A stretch of DNA of 52,080 bases from Multifurca ochricompacta (taxonomy: Eukaryota; Basidiomycota; Agaricomycetes; Russulales; Russulaceae): positions 1-52,080 of the forward strand of contig WTXG01000251.1 of assembly GCA_022496185.1 (NCBI GenBank), in the 5' to 3' direction. The notes below the pieces were generated by a model. The model was not told where the DNA came from, ran no database searches, and was given only the letters and a program-made list of their open reading frames with translations. Position 1 is the stretch's first letter. Every line of letters starts with the position of its first letter. Made by a program: the position numbers and the translations under genes. Below are positions 45,017-52,080 of the stretch, one piece after another.

Positions 45017-46500
45017 TTAGAACAGACTTTCCCAGAACCAGAAAAGAAAACAGAACCAAAGAAGAAAAGAACTCACTGAATGTGTGAGGTGACAACAATG
45101 CGTCCCTTGCCCCAACAACCAGACACCCGCAATTTCAACCCTGACACTGGAACTCAATCTATCTTGATCCTGGTGACCTGATTTATCCTGGTCATCGTCT
45201 TGACCTTGATAACTTGACTCCAATCTGTATTGATCCCTTGATTTGTCATGGTTGACATACTGACTGCAGCTTTGATTCCTTGATTTGTCATGGTTGACAT
45301 ACTGACTGTGGCTTGATTCCCTTGCTTTGTCATGGTCAATGTAGTGACTGCAGCTTGATCTGTCTTGATCATCATCTTGATCTTGACTGCCAGATTCTGT
45401 CTTGGTTGTGACCTTGACAGTTTGATGCAATCACATTTGATTGTCTATTGATTTGCTGTGGTTGAGGTAGACCACTGAATGAAACTCAGGTGCCAGTGAT
45501 CCTGATCACTGGACCAGAGTTGCAAGGTGACAAGTTGTCCCTTGCACAAACCCAGAAAGTCATGATGTCCATGCAAGAACCCTGAACCCAACTGTGGAGG
45601 GATACATCTTTTGAAGACTGACCCCCACATTGAAACCTGATAGAGGAGTCAGAACTTGAGAAAAAAGAAACAACTCACTGAACCTGCAAGGCAATGACAA
45701 TGTGTCCCTTGCTTTGACACTGAACCCAAACCCCAATCAATTCCCGTAATCAACCTACTGTTCTTGTGATAGAGGATGCCCCGATATCAGACACCATTGA
45801 ACCTGAACACCAAAAAGCATCACCTGAAAACCGAAACTGCCTTATGTCACTTGCCAGTGATCCCTGACTGACAGTGTCCAGAGTAATGGACCTGCGAACC
45901 CAGAATCCTTGAAACCCAACTTGAAGCAACCTTGCTTCACAAACAGACCATCAAATCCATCAAAAAGAAACTTGACACCATGACTCTGAAGTCCCAGTTT
46001 GACATCCCAAGCCTGCACCATCGATAACATTGCTGCACATCTAAAGAAGACAACTCAAAGCAATTAGAATTGCCCAGAAAGGAACAGAACTAAACTCACC
46101 TATAGATCTGATTCCACGACCTCACACAACTCCCCACTTGAATAGATCAATCATTGTTTGGAATGTTTCCTGAATGCAGCATGACAATGACTGCCACAAC
46201 ACTAATGACACAGCCAATGTGAATCTGGCTGGTGTCATTTGGGAACCACTTCAGACCACCACAGAATCAACCAGAAGGCCAAGGAAGACTGCAGCCTCCA
46301 CCAGTACTGATCCCAGTGCAACAGCCATGAGTATTAAGAGGAAGGAGGGAAGGCATTCCTCCATCCTTGAATGAGAATTGCAGCAATGCCAACTGATGGT
46401 GAAGCTTCACTATTTCTTGAATAACCATATCACGACCAACCAGAACAAAAAGTCTTGAATTGCCCATGTCCTTGCCTTGACAAGGGAAGGGAACATCAAT
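45017..46500 (+). pseudogene. gypsy element B internal region, heavily deleted and decayed
   Basis: Plus-strand remnants between the 5' LTR and the end of pol. Two related blocks (near 45095, reading TMRPLPQQPDTRNFNPDTG, and near 45690) share an upstream leader and may be duplicated gag starts. VLVIEDAPISDTIEPEHQKA is open near 45760. No knuckle, protease, RT or integrase core was found in this 1.5 kb, so most of pol has been deleted. The call rests on its position. Confidence 0.4.
45236..45361. repeat. 42-bp tandem repeat, three copies
   Basis: Three direct copies start at 45236, 45278 and 45320, each beginning CCTTGATTTGTCATGGT (CCTTGCTTTGTCATGGT in the third). The first two are almost identical over TTGACATACTGACTG. 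On the minus strand they encode repeats of QYVNHDKSR type, but no long frame supports a real protein. Confidence 0.8.
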
Positions 46501-46574
46501 GACCCAGCCACATGACAAGAGAACAGAACAAGCACTTCACACTGAGTGACCCACTGCCAAAACTGACTGGAGTT

Positions 46575-47021
46575 TGCCATGGGAAGACAGGTCTGGCTCG
46601 AAAGAAAACACCTCAAAATGTATCTTCCTTCTTCCAAGCTGGCACCACACCGATTTGGACTGTTCACAATAAAAGATCAGAAATCTTCAATTGCCTGCCA
46701 ATTAGATTTACCAGTCCACATGAAGATACACAATGTGTATCTTGTGGACCCCTTATCACCCAACCATGAGACAGGGACCCATGGGGTACATTACCCACAC
46801 CCACTGCCTGACCTTGTCAATAACAAAGATGAATACAAAGTCAAGCATCTTATCAAACATCAACATCATGGCCACTCAAAGAAACTTCAGTCCCTGGTCC
46901 ACTGGAAAGGTACCCTTGTAGTGATGACTCCTGGGTAAGCCTGAAAGACCTGCACACTAATGACCTCATCACAACCTACCATACCTCTATAACAACTGCT
47001 GCACTGACATCTATGCATCAA
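46575..47021 (+). pseudogene. gypsy element B integrase C-terminus and chromodomain
   Basis: The plus strand reads GRQVWLERKHLKMYLPSSKL, APHRFGLFTIKDQKSS, LDLPVHMKIHNVYLVDPLSP and HYPHPLPDLVNNKDEYKVKH. These are followed by LIKHQHHGHSKKLQSLVHWKG and, after a frame change, SDDSWVSLKDLHTNDLITTY. This is the standard end of a chromovirus pol: the integrase C-terminal barrel, then a chromodomain that binds modified histones. The frame is cut by the MULE at 47022. The last codons and a polypurine-like tract are found on the far side (51495-51533). Confidence 0.88.
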
Positions 47022-47466
47022 AGTGAATGCAATTCACCCAGCATGTTGTGCTGAATCACGTGATGTAAAGTAAACAATAGCAAATATTGTTGAACCAAGA
47101 TAGTGGTACAGAAGTTCCAGGATAGCGGTTCAACATAATTACATAAGTCAAAAACATGTTCACAATTAATTAGATACTTAGGATGTACATCTAAGATCTG
47201 ACATGTGATCAAATCACATTATTAAACAAGATAACAAGATAATGCATTTAACACGTTCATTTAATTTAGTAGCTGATATAGTATATTGAATCTGCTATAG
47301 ATAAAGTGATTGCTATTGCATTATTGACTGTGTCTAAGCCTCTAAGTCTAAACAAGGTGAAATAGCTAGTAGTAATGTAGTATCTAGTACAAGTTGCACT
47401 ATGCCTGTTCCACAAATCCAACAACAAAGGGCAATTTTATTGCATTGGAGTTGTGTTTATCAGTTT
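47022..47466 (+). repeat. MULE left terminal inverted repeat, with copia-LTR-like core
   Basis: The left arm pairs with 51062-51494 nearly throughout. Its core (47089-47426) starts TGTTGAACCAAGATAGTGG and ends near CTGTTCCACA. Its middle shares blocks with the copia 5' LTR at 26784-27017 and with 33122-33467. The outer 65 bp (GCACAACATGCTGGG, TTTACTTTACATCA, written from the right arm) and inner 40 bp (CCTTTGTTGTTG, ATTTTATTGCATTGG-like) are shared only between the two MULE ends. Confidence 0.8.
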
Positions 47467-47555
47467 TGGGCGTTTGACAGCAGGAAACCATTTTTTTAGT
47501 ATGTAGAATAAAATATGCAAGCTGTATTATGCATTACATGGAATGTAGAAGTAAA

Positions 47556-50500
47556 TCATTGTGAATCTAAGATCCTACCTTGGATTTGATATCCCATGGT
47601 GTTCCATGAGGTCCATGCAGCCTCATGATCACCAGTGTGGGCCCAGGTGTATGGTTGTTGTGTTCCTGTCTTCTCTAGATGTTGAACATCATTTACCAGA
47701 CGACTAACATTGGCTCCAATGTCCTGTGACACCATGCTGTTGATCCAGATTTGATTTTTGTGTGGGAGTTGCAATTGGATAATCTTGGCTGTGTCAACAA
47801 GCTCGTCTGCCTGTGATGAAAGTGCATTAATTTTGATTCATAGCTTTGATGAGAATTAGTAACTGTTCTGATGATTGTTTGAGTCATTGACATACTTCTT
47901 CCTCAAGATCACTCTCATCTCCATCATTGAGCAGTCCTTGTACCTCCTCCATGTCATGTATGGCCAACGATGACAATTCTTCAGTACTTGTCGACATCAC
48001 ACTCTGCAGCCACTTGCCTAGCACCCCCTCAAGATCAAACTCTTGCCATCAGCCTTCCACCAGCATATCTGGATTTCCCATCCAAACATGATCATCTCCA
48101 TCAGTAATACTGCCTTCATCTGGATCAGGGTGCTCAATCTCCATCCCATTGATATTGGATACAAGAGCAGGGTGGCAGTAAAGTGGCAAGATGTGGCGAC
48201 AGACAACTTGACGCCAGAAGTGCATGGGTGGAGGTTGTACTGATTGGACAAGGTGTTTACATAGGTGCTGGCTGTGATACTTTTGCTGTTTGCAATTGTA
48301 TGTCCATGTAGTAACATTTGTAATATAACTAGTCCTGCTGATGGATGCTTCTGCAAGCTGTTTCCAAGACAATTTGAAGTACCTTTGATAGGTTGAAAGT
48401 GGCTTCAAGCAGCCCAAACAATATGTGTCTTCAAGGGCTTCTGCATGTGCAATGTACTTGGGTGTGACTTTAGTTATGATAATCCAGACAAGCAGATCAA
48501 GGCAAGGTCGAAGCATGTGATGCAGGTGATTGTGCTTTAACTGCCTCCAGAAGTTTTCAGTTCCCATCATTGTTTGCCACCAGATATGTATGGAGATGTC
48601 GAGTGTGCCCAGAGTTTCCACTTGGGTAGCACATACCACATGGTCCAAAGGTATCCCCACACTTCCCAAAGTCCCTGTTGGTGACAGAACTGATACATTT
48701 CTGTGACAGCGCACTTGCAAATTTCCATTGCACTGCATGGTCCCTTGTTCCATTCAGAAAAGCTGGATGCTGACAGAAGTGTTTTGTGAAGATATGAAGG
48801 ATCTGCTTTCTGTGGGGTGCTGGGAAAAATACATATGTGAGATCCTTCACTTGTGTCTTGCCCTCTTCCAAATCCCATTCTGGATCATCTTCATCTGCAC
48901 CACCCAACTCAGAGCCTGGATCTGAATCAGAACAAGCTGTTCATTGAGCTTGTCTATCAGCTCGCCCTCCTCATCTGACAACCTGTCAAGATCCACCTCA
49001 ACCCCCTCATTACTTGATGGAGATGGATCAGAGTCAGTGGTGGGTAGCTGAGAAGGATGGGGTGATATGTTGGGTATTGGGATTGGGGGAATTTGGATGG
49101 TTAGCCACTCCTTTGGAGGCATATTGAGCATTTGTAAGACTCTGTTCAGGCATACCACAAGTTGAGGAATTGCTTTCGTAGCAACATAATGTTTTCCAGT
49201 CTGTCAATTTTTGTTATAATGAATGTTAAACAGTGGGTGTGTGGGCACAGACCATATCACTAGATTGATGAACTGGGATGAATGATTCATCAATCCAGCT
49301 GAACTCAGCTTTTGCAACTTTGATGTTATAGGGTGCTGGGGCATGTTGTAGGATTGACAAGCACATCTTGATTGCTTTGATGGCATGCCAATAGCAGATC
49401 TGATGCTTTGCACCTGGTATGATAGCAAGAAATGCATTTATTTCCAACCAATCCTTATCTGTAAGTGTAAAAATAATCCACAAATGCCAATTATTGTTGA
49501 TGTATGAAATGAAATGGCTGAGAAATAGTTCTTTGGCACCTGGTTCACCAATGTTTGACTGGATCAGGAGATATCCAAGAGGTAACCCTGACCTGTAGAT
49601 TTCACTGAGAAGTGTGAAAACTTGAAATGCACTCCATTTGTGTTCCCTGGCCATTGTCAGGTCAGCTTCAAGTTGTTATTCATAAATGGAAGACTCACAT
49701 GCAGAATCTAACTGTAGTTCATGGAGGCACCCTCCCCATTGGCAAAGAATTTGGGTAGTGCAAACACAATAACTGTGATGCCCTCACCCTCTTCAATTGG
49801 TATCAGTTCCACAGTGTACAGGCGATCTGGTGATGACATTTGAAACTCTTCAAGAAGCAGCTGTGCTGACTGGACTTCATCCTCATCCCTTTTACAGGTA
49901 TGACTGGACAATCTGACCATAAGTGATAGATGGATTTGTGTGTGAAGGATGGCTTTGGATGTTTCTTCAGAATCTCAGTCCAGAGCTTATTGTAAGATGT
50001 GAATATTTTGTAGACAGGACCTGATGATGTTTACTTACCTGCATTGGGGTTAATTTGAGGTTAATTTGGACATATTGCACAACTTCTTCTGGGATATCAA
50101 TAGGACAATATGGGACATGATCTTCACAGTGTGTTAATTTAATGAAGACACATTAGAATGGTCGGATAAGGTTATATGTATCCAACCAGAGCAGTCAAAG
50201 GTTTCCATTGATTCTTTATCAGATTTTTGACACCTTCTTGGTGGCTCTTTGATGGGGCATGCTGCGATGGTATTTTGGGCACAATTGTATATGTAAGTGT
50301 TGATGTGCCGCAGATGTTTGTGGTCATATTTACTCTGGTAACTGATATGAAGAGATTCATAATTTGCAATTAAAAGAAGAAGTGTTATGCACAGGAACGA
50401 TAACTCATCACTTCCCACATCAGATTGACAATGGCATCTGCATGCTCCCTCCTAACAGTGTAACCCACTAAATCCTTGATATTCACATTTGCTTCACCTT

Positions 50501-50758
50501 GATCACATTTTCTGCCTTCCCAGGAAAGTTAAAAATTATTTAGTGGCAAAACAGATAAGCTTTCATTGACACATCCTGAATGCCATCAGTTTCAGAGTTC
50601 TGAACCTTCTTCAGGTTCTTCTTGGCCTGTCTATTGCGTTTTGTCTTTATCGTGCATAGAGAACATGTTGTGGTATGTGTTGAAGTATTTGCCTTCAGTG
50701 GAAATTTTTCAAGACCTAGGGACTTCTTGCATTTTGAGCACTTCTTTGACTCTGCCAT
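47556..50758 (-). pseudogene. MULE transposase
   Basis: The start is taken at MAESKKCSKCKKSLGLEKFP (50758), a Cys-pair zinc module (CSKC..CSLC). Then come an N-terminal DNA-binding-like region (KHLRHINTYIYNCAQNTIAA, ESMETFDCSGWIHITLSD) and the segment SAQLLLEEFQM and LYTVELIPIEEGEGITVI. The MULE DDE core is SGLPLGYLLIQSNIGEPGAK, FTLTDKDWLEINAFLAIIPG and AKHQICYWHAIKAIKM. ENFWRQLKHNHLHHMLRPCL follows, and a SWIM finger WTYNCKQQKYHSQHLCKHLV, where the first SWIM cysteine appears replaced by Tyr. The C-terminal part ends near 47556. Frame changes at about 48900 and 48050 break it. Known MULE transposases act on their long TIRs. Confidence 0.9.
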
Positions 50759-50914
50759 CTCCAGATAGCTACGAGGTGGGCATGGGAGAAGTGAGGGTGC
50801 ATTAGGATGGGCATTGATAGCTGGGACCAATTGATCTAACTGAGTACTATGGAACCAGTCTGCTGACACAATCAACAATGTATTATTTGTTTTTGTATGT
50901 ACATCACATGTGGA

Positions 50915-51060
50915 ACAGGCTTGTACTAGATACTACATTACTACTAGTTATCTCATTTAATGATATGATCTGATCACATGTCAGATCTTAGATGAATGCG
51001 TTTTTGAATTGTGTTATCTACATGTGATCATAATCATGTCAAACCACTATCCGGAAACTC
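50915..51060 (-). repeat. Internally deleted copia LTR copy next to MULE TIR
   Basis: TGTGGAACAGGCTTGTACTAG, TCTGATCACATGTCAGATC and AAACCACTATCCGG follow the order of the LTR-like core of the neighbouring TIR, but the middle (the TAAGCCTCT and GATATAGTA blocks) is missing. It lies directly inside the right TIR. Confidence 0.65.
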
Positions 51061-51061
51061 T

Positions 51062-51494
51062 GTACACGACTCCAATGCAATAAAATTGCCCTTTGTTGTT
51101 GAATTTGTGGAACAGGCATAGCGCAACTTGTACTAGATACTACATTACTACTAGCTATTTCACCTTGTTTAGACTTAGAGGCTTAGATGCAGTCAATAAT
51201 GCAATAGCAATTGCTTTATCTATAGCAGATTCAATGTACTATATCAGCTACTAAATTAAATGAACGCGTTAAACTGTTATCTTGTTATCTCGTTTAATAA
51301 TGTGATTTGATCACATGTCAGATCTTAGATGTACATCCTAAGTATTAATTAATTGCGAACGCATTTTGGACTTATGTAATTACGTTGAACTGCTATCCCG
51401 GAACTTCTGTACCGCTATCTTGGTTCAACAATATTTGCTATTGTTTACTTTACATCATTGATTCGGCACAACATGCTGGGTGAATTGCATCCAG
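51062..51494 (-). repeat. MULE right terminal inverted repeat
   Basis: Reverse complement of 47022-47466 with scattered differences. It includes the same copia-LTR-like core (about 51097-51434) and the same outer flank up to ATGCAATTCACCC. CG dinucleotides such as AACGCGTT survive here where the left arm has AACACGTT, so the arms are decaying independently. Confidence 0.8.
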
Positions 51495-51686
51495 TATGCA
51501 TTGAGGATGCTGCAAGCCTTAGGAGGGGGGTAATTATTCCATCTGTGACTCAGTGTTTCCCCATTTGCTCTACCCTGGCATGCATCAAGAACTTTACTTG
51601 CCCTTCTGCTCAGAACATCCATCAAACCTGCTGAACACCTAGAACATCAACTCTGAAGACTCTTGCCACCAACATCTTGACCAACA
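51495..51686 (+). other. End of gypsy element B pol and polypurine-like tract
   Basis: The sequence after the MULE continues the gypsy text and contains TTAGGAGGGGGGTAAT (51519-51534), a polypurine-like tract as found before 3' LTRs. The expected LTR start TGTGACAC of element B is not found right after it (only TGTGACTCAG at 51549), so the 3' LTR is missing, diverged or replaced. Confidence 0.45.
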
Positions 51687-52080
51687 ATGAAACCCAAATC
51701 TGGTGCATCTCAGCAGCCCTGGATGCCACCAACAAAAGCAGCAATAACATTTCCTGCAGCAGCACTGACACTGCCTCCCATGCCAGCACCACTGAATGAA
51801 GACCCATTGTTACAAGAAGTCAGAATGCGCTTGCCTGACACATACACACTACACAGTCCAATGACAACCCAAGAATCAAGTATCAACCTGACTCTCCAGT
51901 CCTGCCAACCCCATGGCCATGTCAGTCAATGACAGGTTTTCATAGGAATAATGAAGGTTGCACCTTGCATGCCAGGTTCATAAGCTTTAACTACCAACAA
52001 TGTAACCCCCAGGTTCTTGCCATGATGAGCAAGAACCAGCCACTCTTCACCATTGTGCTCCACGCTAGAAACCACTCTTG
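51687..52080 (+). pseudogene. Gag-like ORF of unknown family, cut by window end
   Basis: The plus frame starts MKPKSGASQQPWMPP, is rich in Pro, Ala and Thr, and stops at 51930-51932. A second frame, open from about 51920 to the window end, reads TGFHRNNEGCTLHARFISFN and MMSKNQPLFTIVLHARNHS, so one frameshift may separate them. The composition and the position after a purine tract suggest the start of a retroelement Gag, but no motif confirms it. Confidence 0.35.

Larger units (their letters stand above)
47022..51494 (-). mobile_element. MULE (Mutator-like) transposon, about 4.5 kb, long TIRs
   Basis: Inverted repeats of about 430-445 bp at 47022-47466 and 51062-51494 bracket a MULE transposase. 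The outer ends read AGTGAATGCAATTCACCC and, inverted, CTGGATGCAATTCACCC. Next to them lie TATGCATCAA (47012-47021) and TATGCATTGA (51495-51504), an 8/10 match that fits a diverged 9-10-bp target duplication. It is inserted in the end of the pol gene of gypsy element B. Confidence 0.88.

Noticed and set aside
45017..45430. Minus-strand ORF with Asp/Gln/Ser-rich repeats
   Set aside because: Its repeats come from the 42-bp tandem DNA repeat, and its end runs into plain LTR-flanking sequence; no independent coding support.
47089..47426. Ordinary solo copia LTR inside the MULE arm
   Set aside because: The TG..CA ends are plausible, but no matching 5-bp duplication flanks it and the same insertion point is present in the opposite arm, so a simple independent insertion does not explain it.

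Overview
The window looks like a transposon graveyard from a mushroom-forming basidiomycete (Agaricomycetes). The evidence is short GT..AG introns inside hAT and host-gene relics, chromodomain gypsy pol, MULE and hAT transposases of the type common in mushroom genomes, fragments of two host genes (a MYST acetyltransferase and the mitochondrial chaperone Atp12), and a strongly CpG-poor sequence in which premature stops are mostly TGA at expected arginine (CGA) codons. The species cannot be told. No intact host gene, CRISPR array, rRNA or operon was found. All family names come from reading translated motifs, not from a database search.

Layout. 1-536: 3' end of a hAT transposase. 1342-1969: broken MYST acetyltransferase. 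4205-4417: short hAT-like MITE. 4420-5662: 3' LTR, polypurine tract and a zinc-knuckle ORF (minus strand). 5664-8733: gypsy 5' LTR and gag-protease meeting an inverted gag-protease fragment at a 28-bp-arm palindrome. 8734-9112 and 16276-16643: tRNA-headed SINE-like units. 9592-10063: broken Atp12. 10989-11900: decayed LINE (minus). 12869-16160: hAT transposase with a BED finger (minus). 16644-18308: second gypsy gag with its 5' LTR (minus). 18928-19381: solo LTR. 19804-22690: nearly full-length but decayed hAT transposase (plus).

23.4-52 kb is a deep nest. A truncated copia element (minus, 5' LTR at 26784-27017) was entered at a TA by a pogo/Tigger element (27018-29237). Pogo was entered by a gypsy element (minus, 3' LTR 29238-29504, running to about 44464). 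That gypsy carries four insertions: a LINE with a poly-A tail (29783-30980), a 1.46-kb non-autonomous hAT (32370-33832), a solo LTR (36724-37233) and a 6.8-kb hAT (37598-44439). The 6.8-kb hAT holds two further solo LTRs (40466-41692 and 43516-44273). Most of these insertions have exact target-site duplications readable in the sequence. A further gypsy (5' LTR 44465-45016, chromodomain end near 47 kb) is split by a MULE of about 4.5 kb with inverted repeats of about 430 bp (47022-51494).

The genes do not form a pathway. They are layers of mobile DNA whose relative ages can be read from who interrupts whom. The most unusual signals are the MULE terminal repeats, which contain sequence shared with a copia LTR; the composite tRNA plus CCAGTT-rich units; the palindromic gypsy junction; and a zinc-knuckle ORF placed directly before a polypurine tract and 3' LTR.
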